Shown here: piece by piece, positions 52,954 to 61,913 of the stretch
Layout of the letters: each line of letters starts with the position of its first letter
How positions within the stretch are numbered: the first letter of the stretch is position 1
Assembly (NCBI GenBank): GCA_000403295.2
Contig: KE159611.1
Location: 124,001-188,000, forward strand
Direction of reading: 5' to 3'
DNA: 64,000 bases
DNA from: Lachnospiraceae bacterium M18-1
GTDB taxonomy: Bacteria > Bacillota > Clostridia > Lachnospirales > Lachnospiraceae
Position numbers and translations under genes: made by a program
The notes under the pieces: generated by a model
What the model was told of the DNA's origin: nothing
Databases searched by the model: none
Seen by the model: only the letters and a program-made list of their open reading frames with translations

Positions 52954-54576
52954 GGCTATGAAAATTTCATATCTTCCACAGCCTTTTCTTAGTATTATGG
53001 ATTCCAGGAAACAGTATTCCCTTGGTTTCCTCTATTCAATTTCCAGCTTCCTTTTGAATCCCCCCTTCCTTCGAGACCTGTCTATTGTAATCGGATCTGT
53101 ATGTTCTTTTTTATTCCAATGTATTCTTTCAACCTGACAGCCTGAAAGGATTCCAGTATCTTCTGATGCTTTTGTTCCATACTCAGATGCATCCCTTCCC
53201 ACAATCTTCCCCATGTCTCCATTATCTGTGCAATCATGTGCCCGATCTGGATCAGGTAATAATGGTTTTTGATCCCCTGGTAGTTTTTACTGAACAAGTG
53301 CTTCAAATAATATCCCTGATTCTTTTGCGTATTAAACCCTTCATTTTCTATTTTCCAGCGCATCCGCCCCTTCTCCACCAGATCGCATACATTCTTTTTT
53401 CTCACCGGCAGACTTGTCAAAAAACAGAACGACTTTTTTTCCTCACGTTCGATTTTGCACATCCCTCTTTTTATGGTCCGTTTCAGTTCCTCACCATACT
53501 CCATCAAATTGATTTTACATCCGTTATAGTCAATCTCATTTACATAATCATACCAGTATCGGCCATTTTTTATTTTCGTTTCCTTTCGGTTCTTTTCCAA
53601 GTCTTTCAGTTTTCTATATTCCTTTCCTACTGTCGGGATACTTCCCTCCTTAAATCGGATCAGATACTGCCACCGGTATTCCCCGCATTTCCGGAAAAAT
53701 GGCTCACATGCATACAGGCTGTCCGCACATAGGCAGATATTTAATCTTGGAAACTGCTTCTTCAGCTTTTCCATCAGTCTCACACCTGCTTTCCTTTCGC
53801 AGTCCTGCTTGTCCATCTCTTTCCCATCATTTTCCACAAATTCGGTCATAATACTTACTACAATCTTGGGATGCAATACCAACTTTGCCTCCAGGACATA
53901 GTAATAATTCTCGCGGTATTCTTCCGGCTTGCCTTTGTGATGGATCCGGTACATGCATTTCGGATCCAGCGGCTTACGGCTGCTGTGTAACTGGGTCCCG
54001 TCTAAAATGATCTGCCAGTGTTTCTCTCCAATTCGCGCCCCTTGGAACGCCTTGCTCCGCAGCAGGCGGTACACCAGTTTCCAAATGACTTCCTGCAGAG
54101 ATTCCGGCTCCAATTTTTCCAGATACCGGTTGATGGTCTCCCAGTAAGGGAGCTCGCGGACGGTTTCTTCCTCTGCGCATAGTTCCCAGATATTTTCAAT
54201 CATGAGATCCGAATTGAATTCTTCACTTGTTTTTCTCATACTGCTGATGTAAAATATAGAAGAAAGGATACGGGTCATTAGGAGCACGGCAGACGGATAG
54301 GTAATATAGCTTTGGTTTCTGGGATCCGGCAGTTTTTTCAGCAGTGGCACCAGATCCGGGAAGTAGTGCCGGATCAGTTTTGAGAGTTCACATGCAAGCC
54401 GGAGTTTCTGTAAGTTTTCCCGGGTTTCTTTTCTCGTAACCGCTATTCTCTTTTCATGTAAAAAACCTCCTTCTTTTATGGGTGAAGATATGTTGTTGGG
54501 TTAATTACATTATCTCTCATTTTTCCATAAAATGGGAGGTTTTTTTATGATTTCCTACCTTTTTGTGATTTTAGCC
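52954..54576. mobile_element. Probable insertion sequence, about 1.6 kb
   Basis: It encloses a DDE transposase gene. Weak terminal similarity is seen (ggctatgaaaatttcata at the left; ggctaaaatcacaaaa as the reverse complement at the right), so the ends are tentative. No target duplication is evident. Confidence 0.45.
53082..54457 (-). pseudogene. IS4-like DDE transposase, probably frameshifted near its start
   Basis: The main frame from GTG at 54350 encodes 422 residues with D in ILDGTQLHSS, D in LCADSLYACEP and E in RWKIENEGFNTQKNQGY, plus a C-terminal helix-rich tail. The frame is open for about 35 codons further upstream without a start. The GGAGG-preceded ATG at 54457 reads only MKRE then TAG (54443-54445). 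Removing one GA from aaaagagaata would join it to the long frame. A 2-bp insertion therefore probably inactivated the gene, unless it starts at the GTG. Confidence 0.75.
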
Positions 54577-55080
54577 AAAGTCATCAGATAATTTCTGCGT
54601 TTCTTCTATTATAATATACACAATACCCATAGAACACTCTGGTATTGGGGCCGAAAACCACCCGATTCGGATTTCTTTTTTCCGGAATTGCGCGTCAGAC
54701 GGATATCTCATTAAAACTTAAAGTACGCCTGATCCGTAAAGAAACTTTTCCATAGATCATTTGGGAATGTCTGACAATCAATGACAGTAGCAGACCATAT
54801 CCCCTGTTTCGAATGCTATCCTAAATGAAAATGGGGATTCCCTTTATCCAGATGAATGATTTGTCCCATGTTTGATCTCCCTTGCCGGAACAGATGCTTT
54901 TTAAGTGAGCAACATATGAAACAGCCCCTGGTGTTTCATGGCTCATCTTTTTGTTCCATCCAACAGCTCTTTTATCCTGAGTGCGAAGAAAAAATTTCCC
55001 GCCTCTTTACCAAACCGTCTTAATGTCTTTAAATTACGTATGATTTCAAAACAAAAAATATTTAAGCGTCGGAGCTGGCA
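54577..55080. other. 500-base spacer with no recognised gene
   Basis: Between the IS and the AraC gene. A minus-strand frame of about 60 codons without a start (around 54815-54990) is open but matches nothing I know. It may be decayed sequence next to the IS. No RNA or terminator is evident. Confidence 0.5.
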
Positions 55081-56055
55081 CTACTGTAAGCAGGAATATC
55101 CCCCTTTCCGGTACTCCTTCGGGCTGACTCCATATCGTTCTTTGAACTTCCGGTAAAAATAACTCGTATTATCATACCCCACGGACTCTATGATATCCGC
55201 AGTGGACAGCCGGCTGCTGGCGAGCAGATAAGCCGCCTGGCTCATCCGTTTTGCCTGGAGGAGTTCCTTGTAAGTCTTTCCGGTACGTTTCCTGATCTCC
55301 CGGCTGAGCCAGTACAGATCATAATTCATGCTCTCTGCCAGTTCGGAAAGACTGCCATCCTTATAGTGTTCCTCGATATAATTCAGTACATTTCCGGTCA
55401 GCTCCGTATCAAAGCGCGAGCTTCCGGTCTCCATCTTATCCATATAATTCAATAGCTGCAGCAGAAGCAGCCCCATGGTGATCTGGTTGCAGCTGCGTTT
55501 ATTTCCCATGCCGTAAAAGATCGTCCAGACCATATTCTCCACCAGATTCTGGATCGGCAGGACATCCGCCACATGGAAATACAGATATGAAGTCTGCTCA
55601 TTTTTGCCGCACAGCGTCCCAACCAGAAATTCCCTTAGCGTATTTTCCTCTGTTCCCATCATGGAAAAGGCCATGTTGAAAAACTCCGGCAGGATGATAA
55701 AATTCACTGCAATATCGTTTTCCCCGGCAGGCAGGATCTCCTGCTCCGAATTTTGATTCAGGAACAAAAGGTCGCCTGGCTCCAGAACGACCTCATTCCC
55801 GTCGATATAATGCGTTGTAGTCCCCTGGCACATGTAGATCACTTCCACATAATTGTGCCGGTGCCTGGGAAATTTTACAAAGCGGGTATGAGGCCTCACC
55901 TCGATCAGCTTTCCCCGTTTCAACAGCTTCTCACTGTCTACGATCAGTTCCTTTTTCTCCGTGTAAAGCTGCTGGTCGATTCCCTGGCGTCCGTCCAATA
56001 TATTCTGCTCTTCTTCCGTGATTACTGATAATTCTTTGATCAAATCCTGATGCAT
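55081..56055 (-). CDS. AraC-family regulator with N-terminal cupin domain
   Basis: The 324-residue protein has a sugar-sensing cupin (FPRHRHNYVEVIYMCQG and LEPGDLLFLNQN) and two C-terminal helix-turn-helix units (LSELAESMNYDLYWLSREIRKRTG; STADIIESVGYDNTSYFYRKFKERYG). It could be the activator of rhaBA, 5 kb away on the same strand, with the IS and signalling genes lying between. Confidence 0.9.
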   Translation of the reverse strand: MHQDLIKELSVITEEEQNILDGRQGIDQQLYTEKKELIVDSEKLLKRGKLIEVRPHTRFVKFPRHRHNYVEVIYMCQGTTTHYIDGNEVVLEPGDLLFLNQNSEQEILPAGENDIAVNFIILPEFFNMAFSMMGTEENTLREFLVGTLCGKNEQTSYLYFHVADVLPIQNLVENMVWTIFYGMGNKRSCNQITMGLLLLQLLNYMDKMETGSSRFDTELTGNVLNYIEEHYKDGSLSELAESMNYDLYWLSREIRKRTGKTYKELLQAKRMSQAAYLLASSRLSTADIIESVGYDNTSYFYRKFKERYGVSPKEYRKGGYSCLQ

Positions 56056-56097
56056 AGCCTTTGCTCCGTTGCTGCTCTTTTCAAATGTCCCCGTGGA

Positions 56098-56889
56098 TCA
56101 GCCTTCCAGCCGCTGCACGATTTCCTCCGTCAACTCCATATATTCCTTCGCGCTGCGGCTGTTTTTCTTATAGGCCATGATGGGCACGTGGTTGTCCTGG
56201 GACCATTCCACCCCGCTGTCCACCCGGATATAGGTGTCAAATACTTTCACCCCGTCCAGTTCCTTCAGCGTATCCAATGTCTGCCGGAAATAGCTTTTCC
56301 GGGTGTCTACCTTCGTGATCACCACACCGCCGGTCTTAAGCTCCGGAGCGATCTGCCGGACCTCCCCCAGAAATTCAAACATATTTGCCAGGCCGAACAT
56401 TCCCCATGGGCTGGACTCCACCGGGATGATCACCGCGTCCGAAGCGCACAGTATATTCATTACCCATCCGCCCAGGGTGGGAGGGGCGTCGATCAGGATA
56501 TAGTCATAAACTTTGGAAGCAACGATATCTGCCAGACATTTTTTCAGGATATATTCCCTCTGCCATTTGGTAAACAGCTCATATTCGATGGAGCACATCA
56601 GCGTAGAAGAGGGGATCAGGTCCAGGTTTTCAAAGGGCGAATGCACAATAAAATCCGTCAGGTCGGATTGTCTGCGGATTCCTTCATAAAGATTCTTTTC
56701 GCTGCGCGCAAAGTCCAGCACCTGATCTTCCTCGAACAGGGACAGCGACAGGTTGAGCTGCATATCGCCGTCCACTAGAAGCACCGTTTTCCCAAGAATG
56801 GACAGCCCGTACCCTACATTGGAGCATGTAGTAGATTTCCCGCTGCCCCCCTTATTATTCGCAAAGCAGATTACCTTCGTGCCGCTCAT
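56098..56889 (-). CDS. ParA/Soj-family ATPase
   Basis: About 263 residues. The deviant Walker A ANNKGGSGKSTTCSNVGYGL, the Walker A' LVDGDMQLN and Walker B ILIDAPPTLGG define the ParA/MinD class. The ATG at 56889 overlaps the stop of the upstream gene (ATGA), so the 63-residue upstream extension, which reads through the other gene's end, is rejected. No parB or parS-like sites are nearby. It may position a cellular cargo rather than DNA. Confidence 0.9.
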   Translation of the reverse strand: MSGTKVICFANNKGGSGKSTTCSNVGYGLSILGKTVLLVDGDMQLNLSLSLFEEDQVLDFARSEKNLYEGIRRQSDLTDFIVHSPFENLDLIPSSTLMCSIEYELFTKWQREYILKKCLADIVASKVYDYILIDAPPTLGGWVMNILCASDAVIIPVESSPWGMFGLANMFEFLGEVRQIAPELKTGGVVITKVDTRKSYFRQTLDTLKELDGVKVFDTYIRVDSGVEWSQDNHVPIMAYKKNSRSAKEYMELTEEIVQRLEG

Positions 56890-57476
56890 TTGACCCCCCT
56901 CCTCTTCTTCTCTTCTTTCCATTCCAGAGATGCGGGCGCATCTCCGAAATGTTTTTTCACCAGAGTACAGTATTCCCGGAAGGCTGGGACATCCCGGAAA
57001 TCTTCCTGCAGGGCTTCCATGACCCCTTTGTAATACCAGCCGATCGCATGCTTGCTGTGCATCCTGAACTGCATCCACAGATTTTCCCCCAGAACAGGAT
57101 AGTCCCGGTCGATGTCCCGCATATTCGACAGCTTGTCTGCCAGAGCGATCATCTGCAACTCCCTGGATTCTGTTTTTAAATGCTGTATCGTCGTGCTTTT
57201 CCGTTCCTCCCAGGTTTTGGATTTGTCCTCGCTTTCCCCTGCGACAAGAGCAGCCACCCGTTCTCCAAAACGGCTGCGGAGGATTTCTTCCGTCACCCCC
57301 GTACAGTCCTCGATCGTATCATGCAGGACGGCGGCGCAGAGCACCTCTTCATCCGATGTCATGGCTCTGACGATTTCCGCCACCTCGATCGGGTGGACGA
57401 TGTATGGTTTCTTTGTTCCTTTACGTACTTGCCCTTCATGCGCCTTCGTTGCAAACTCAACTGCCTCCTGAAACAT
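56886..57476 (-). CDS. MESH1/small alarmone hydrolase-type HD protein
   Basis: One hundred and ninety-six residues of the RelA/SpoT hydrolase fold: AHEGQVRKGTKKPYIVHP, LHDTIEDC, and MIALADKLSNMRDI carry the metal and nucleotide residues. There is no synthetase domain, so it should only degrade (p)ppGpp or related 3'-phosphates. It is translationally coupled to the ParA-like gene, an unusual pairing. Confidence 0.9.
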   Translation of the reverse strand: MFQEAVEFATKAHEGQVRKGTKKPYIVHPIEVAEIVRAMTSDEEVLCAAVLHDTIEDCTGVTEEILRSRFGERVAALVAGESEDKSKTWEERKSTTIQHLKTESRELQMIALADKLSNMRDIDRDYPVLGENLWMQFRMHSKHAIGWYYKGVMEALQEDFRDVPAFREYCTLVKKHFGDAPASLEWKEEKKRRGVK

Positions 57477-57494
57477 ATCCCGGACCTCCCTTAT

Positions 57495-60400
57495 TTACTC
57501 CTTGTCCTCGTAGATTCCTTCTATGTAGTCCTCTAAGTCTTCTTCCATTCCCTCTTTCAGTCTTGCCTTTTCCTTCTTTCGGAACAATCCGTATATACAG
57601 GGCACTACGAACAGGGTCAGCAGCGTCCCGTAAGTCAGTCCGCCGATGGTCACTACAGCCATAGGCTGTACCATATCCGCCCCGGAGCCGACTCCCAGTG
57701 CCATAGTAGACAGTCCCAGAATCGTGGTCAGCGCCGTCATAACAATGGGCCGGAGCCTTGTCCTTCCGGCTTCCACCAAAGCCTCCGTCATTTCATATCC
57801 CGATGATATCAGCTGATTTGTATAATCAATAAATACGATTCCATTATTGACAATGATCCCAGAAAGCATGACAAATCCGATCATGGCGATCACGCTCATC
57901 AGGCTTCCGGACACCAGCAGTCCCAAAAATCCCCCGGTAAATGCCAGCGGCACGGTAAACATAACGATAAACGGGGAGCGCAGCGACTGGAACTGCGCCA
58001 CCATGATCAGATACATAAACACAACAGCCAGAGCCAGCATTTTCAATAATTCGATCATGGTCTCCCGGATGGTCTCGTCTTCCCCTGTCATCTTCACCGT
58101 ATACCCATCCGGAATCCGGTACTTGTTCAGTTCCTTCTGGATCCGGTTGCTGACTAGCCCTATGTTGTCGTCCTCCGACACCTCGGCGCTGACATTGATA
58201 TACCGGCTCTGCGCATCCCTGGAAATAGCCTGCAGTCCTTCTCCGTCCTCAAAGGCCGCCACATCTTTGAGGGACAGCTTTTCCGTGGTGCCATCCTCCT
58301 TTTTCACATTCAAAACCAAATTTTGGATATCCTCCCTGGTCAGTTCCTGGTTCTTCTGCTCCGCCACTACGATCCCGATGGTGGTGGTATCCATCTCCAG
58401 ATTGGTGACAGAAGCCTGATCCTTCAGCTTTGCCGCCAGCTCCTGGTAAACCTGGGCCACCGTCAGGTTGTGGGCAATGGCTTTTGCCTTGTCCACCACG
58501 ACCCGTAGTTCTCTAGTGACTTCCTCCATGCCGTCGGACACGTTCAGCGTCCCTTTTACATTGGACACGATCTCCGCCACTTCTCCGGCGATCTTCTGCA
58601 GGGTATCCAGCTCATTTCCCTTGATCTGAACGGAAATGCCTGAGCTTCCCAGAGCGCTCATATCCATATTAGACATGCTTACTTCAATCTCCAGTCCCTG
58701 ATCCTGCGCCGCTTTTTCCAGTTCCTTTTTCAGCTTCTTGTCGGACATGGTGCGTTCCCCGCTGACCAGGGCATAGAACTGCACTTCATTGGAAGAAGAT
58801 GAACCGAACCCAAGTCCCCCGGAGCTGCCTGCCATTCCGCCCACATCCTCCACATCAGCGATTTCCCTGATCTGTTCGGCAAATGCGTCCGCAGCCCGGG
58901 CCGTTTCCGTCAGCGGAGTTCCATCCGGCGTGGATATGCTCATGCTGATCTCCGTGCTCTGCATGGAAGGCATGAACTGAGTCCCCCTGGCGAGCAGCAG
59001 CGCGCCGCTCAAGAGAAACAGAACCAGCGAACCTGCAAGTACGATGATTTTTCCTTTCAATGCGATCCGAAGCAGCCTTTCATAGATATTCTGAATCCGA
59101 GCATAAAGCCTGGTCTCCTTCTGCTGGGTCTTCCGCAGGAGCCCGGCGGACATCATCGGCACCAGACTCAGCGCCACCACGAGGCTTGCCAGCAGGGAAT
59201 AGGCGATGGTCAGCCCCATATCCACAAACAGCTGCCTTGCGATACCTTCCGTAAATACAATGGGCAGAAATACACAGACTGTCGTCAGAGTGGAGGCCGC
59301 AATGGCGCCCGCCACCTCTTTCGCCCCCTCGACCGCCGCTTTTTTGGCTGACGCCCCTTCTTCATTGCGCATCCGGTAAATGTTTTCGATCACCACAATG
59401 GAGTTATCCACCAGCATCCCCACGCCCAGAGCCAGCCCCGACAGGGAGATAACGTTCATCGTCACCCCGCTGAAATACATCAGTACAATGGCCGTCAGGA
59501 TACTGATCGGAATCGAGCAGGCAATGACAAAGGTGGGCCGGATGTCACGCAGAAATACCAACAGAATCAGAATTGCTAGCACTGCGCCGAACACCAGATT
59601 CTGCAGCACGGATCCGATCACCATATCAATGTAGACACCCTGGTTCATCAGCACAACGGTATGAACAGCCTTGTTCTTTTTCTGGATCTGGTCCAGCCTG
59701 TCCAGTACGCGGTCCGTGACGTCTCCGGTGGAATATCCTGTCTGCTTCTGGATCTGGAACAGGATTCCATTCTCCCCATTGATCTTGGCGTAGGTTTCGT
59801 CCGAATTGTCCTTCCGCTCCACATCCGCAATGTCGGAGAGCCGGATTGGTTTGATTCCTTCCCGCTCCACCAGTACAACCTTGCGCAGTTCTTCTATAGA
59901 AGAAAATTTATCGCCTACGCGGATGAGGTAATCGATCCCGTCCTCTTTCACATAGCCTGCCGGCATGTTGAAGTTCTGTGCCGCGAGCAGGGTCTGCACG
60001 GTCTCCGCAGTCAGCATGGCCTCCATATCTGCGGCGGCGCTTGCAGTATCCTTTGCCTTTTTGAGTTCCTCCTCCTGAGCTTTGATGGCGGATTCTCCCA
60101 CCGCAAGCTGGGCGGAAACACTGCTCATCTCCAGAGCTGCGGTCAGCTGAGCCGCTCCCAGCTGGGCGCGTGCCTGCGCCAATGTCAAGGTTCCCGCATT
60201 CAGCTGCTCTTCCGCCTGATCCAGCATGGTCTGGGCCGTATCCAGCTCCGCCTGCTTATCCGTAATGATCTGGCGGTTTGCGGAAATCTGTTCCAGCCCT
60301 TCGTTGATCCTGCCCATGGTGGAGTCGTACTGGTCCAGCAGTGCAAGCTGGGAGGCCAGGGCTGCCTGAGTGAGCTGAAGCCGGGCCAGCTTCTCCAGGT

Positions 60401-61766
60401 CGGTACTGTCCGGTACGGAAATATCGGGAATACCTACGCCCGGCGGGATAATCTCCGTGCCGCCGATTCCCGGTATGAGATCGGAGATATCTCCTCCCGG
60501 AACCGTTGTTCCGTTCCCGCCTGCTCCCGGGATGCCCGTGCCGTTCCCGCCTGCTCCCGGATTACCTGTGCCGCTTCCGCCTGCTCCCGGATTACCTGTG
60601 CCGCTTCCGCCTGCTCCTGGATTACCTGTGCCGCTTCCGCCTGCTCCTGGATTGCCCGTACTGTTTCCGTCTGTTCCCGGTGTGGATACTCCGTCTCCCG
60701 GCGTGACGGTTCCGTTTCCTCCCTCTCCCGGATTCCCGGAACCGTCACCGGAGGAATCTCCATTTTCCGTACTGTCGCCGACGGGCGGGAGCTGGCCCAT
60801 AGACGCCAGCAGATCCTGGATTTCCTTCTGCACCTGCTGGTATTCCGCTTCGATCTCTCCTCTGCGGCTGTTGAAGTCATCCAGCTCCTGCTTCTGTTCA
60901 TTCAGTGCCTGTTCGCTGGCGTCCAGTCCGGCCGCTGCAATCCGGAGTGTAGACCGTGCAAGCTCCAGCTGGCTTTTCTTTTCCTTGATTTCCAGCCGGC
61001 CCTGCATCAGTTCCGCGTCTCCCCGGGCAATCTGCTGCTCCGCTGCGCCCAGCTGGCCTGCCGCCGCTCCTGCCCCGGCTTCCAGCTGGCTCTTTCCGTC
61101 CTCGACCTGAGCTTTTGCCTCCGCCAGTGCGTCTTCCGCTTCCTGAAACTGTCTGTCCAGTTGATTCTGCACACTGGCATCCACGCTGCTGACTTTGGCC
61201 TTCTTGATGGTCACCCGAATGGTCTCCTCCACATCCCCGAACATGTTGACTGAAGCCACACCTTCCAGGCTTTCCAACTCAGGCAGGACCTCCTTCTTGA
61301 TGATCCGGGTGGTCTCCGCCGCGTCCGCTCCTTCCACGCTGACTGCAGGAACCATGACAGGCAGCATGGTAGGGTTCATCTTCATTATGATGGGATTGCC
61401 CACCGTATCCGGCCAGTAGCCTTTAATCTGGTCCAGACTTTCCCGCATCTCAATAGTCACTGAATCCATATTGGAAGTCTGCTCAAACTCCAATATGACC
61501 GTAGATGCATTTTCCATAGAAGAGGAGCTCACATTCTTGATGTTGCTGATGGTGGCCATAGCCTGCTCCACCGGTCTTGTAACCGTGGCCTCTACCTCCT
61601 CCGGGCTGGCGCCCGGGTAGGTCGTCATGACGACCGCATAGGGCAGGTTCATGTCCGGCAGAAGATCCACCGTCATCTTGTCAAAAGACACATAGCCCAG
61701 GATCAGGACCAGGACCACTGCAACGACTACAGTATATGGCTTCTTAACACTGAATTTTGATAGCAT
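57495..61766 (-). CDS. RND-family exporter with inserted coiled-coil hairpin and Gly-rich linker
   Basis: A 1,423-residue AcrB/SwrC-like protein. It starts MLSKFSVKKPYTVVVAVVLV and has twelve expected spans, e.g. NSIVVIENIYRMRNEEG near span 4 and GIVVNNG-type motifs late. Relatives are about 1,000-1,050 residues. The excess is one insertion at ~190-605 in the first porter domain: helix-forming Gln/Ala/Glu-rich stretches at ~195-335 and ~455-600 joined by a Gly/Pro-rich linker with ten-residue repeats. After it the normal NFNMPAGYVKEDGIDYLIRV resumes. No separate membrane fusion protein gene is adjacent. Confidence 0.92.
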   Translation of the reverse strand: MLSKFSVKKPYTVVVAVVLVLILGYVSFDKMTVDLLPDMNLPYAVVMTTYPGASPEEVEATVTRPVEQAMATISNIKNVSSSSMENASTVILEFEQTSNMDSVTIEMRESLDQIKGYWPDTVGNPIIMKMNPTMLPVMVPAVSVEGADAAETTRIIKKEVLPELESLEGVASVNMFGDVEETIRVTIKKAKVSSVDASVQNQLDRQFQEAEDALAEAKAQVEDGKSQLEAGAGAAAGQLGAAEQQIARGDAELMQGRLEIKEKKSQLELARSTLRIAAAGLDASEQALNEQKQELDDFNSRRGEIEAEYQQVQKEIQDLLASMGQLPPVGDSTENGDSSGDGSGNPGEGGNGTVTPGDGVSTPGTDGNSTGNPGAGGSGTGNPGAGGSGTGNPGAGGSGTGNPGAGGNGTGIPGAGGNGTTVPGGDISDLIPGIGGTEIIPPGVGIPDISVPDSTDLEKLARLQLTQAALASQLALLDQYDSTMGRINEGLEQISANRQIITDKQAELDTAQTMLDQAEEQLNAGTLTLAQARAQLGAAQLTAALEMSSVSAQLAVGESAIKAQEEELKKAKDTASAAADMEAMLTAETVQTLLAAQNFNMPAGYVKEDGIDYLIRVGDKFSSIEELRKVVLVEREGIKPIRLSDIADVERKDNSDETYAKINGENGILFQIQKQTGYSTGDVTDRVLDRLDQIQKKNKAVHTVVLMNQGVYIDMVIGSVLQNLVFGAVLAILILLVFLRDIRPTFVIACSIPISILTAIVLMYFSGVTMNVISLSGLALGVGMLVDNSIVVIENIYRMRNEEGASAKKAAVEGAKEVAGAIAASTLTTVCVFLPIVFTEGIARQLFVDMGLTIAYSLLASLVVALSLVPMMSAGLLRKTQQKETRLYARIQNIYERLLRIALKGKIIVLAGSLVLFLLSGALLLARGTQFMPSMQSTEISMSISTPDGTPLTETARAADAFAEQIREIADVEDVGGMAGSSGGLGFGSSSSNEVQFYALVSGERTMSDKKLKKELEKAAQDQGLEIEVSMSNMDMSALGSSGISVQIKGNELDTLQKIAGEVAEIVSNVKGTLNVSDGMEEVTRELRVVVDKAKAIAHNLTVAQVYQELAAKLKDQASVTNLEMDTTTIGIVVAEQKNQELTREDIQNLVLNVKKEDGTTEKLSLKDVAAFEDGEGLQAISRDAQSRYINVSAEVSEDDNIGLVSNRIQKELNKYRIPDGYTVKMTGEDETIRETMIELLKMLALAVVFMYLIMVAQFQSLRSPFIVMFTVPLAFTGGFLGLLVSGSLMSVIAMIGFVMLSGIIVNNGIVFIDYTNQLISSGYEMTEALVEAGRTRLRPIVMTALTTILGLSTMALGVGSGADMVQPMAVVTIGGLTYGTLLTLFVVPCIYGLFRKKEKARLKEGMEEDLEDYIEGIYEDKE
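60511..60690 (-). repeat. 30-bp coding tandem repeats in the RND gene
   Basis: Six consecutive 30-bp units, the central ones identical over their full length, encode ten-residue units of the type GSGTGNPGAG at about residues 359-419. The array is likely to vary in copy number between strains. Confidence 0.95.
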
Positions 61767-61913
61767 GAGTTTCTTTTACCTCGAATCTTCATATAGTAAA
61801 TCCGTAATCGGTAACTCACGGACTCCGCTTTTCCCCGCACCGGAATTGTAAAACGGCCATATCGCCGGATTATCCCTGTGATTCCTTCGTGTTTTTAAAC
61901 ATTCCTCCAGAAC

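Noticed and set aside
56098..56889. Plasmid or chromosome partition locus
   Set aside because: No ParB gene or repeated parS-like sites lie near the ParA-like gene.
60511..60690. 30-bp repeats suggesting a CRISPR array
   Set aside because: There are no spacers, and the units encode a Gly/Pro repeat within the RND gene.
59661..61253. A 530-codon plus-strand open frame antisense to the RND gene, with Ser/Cys/Ala repeats
   Set aside because: The repeats are the complement of the Gly-rich coding repeats. The RND frame is clearly the real one.
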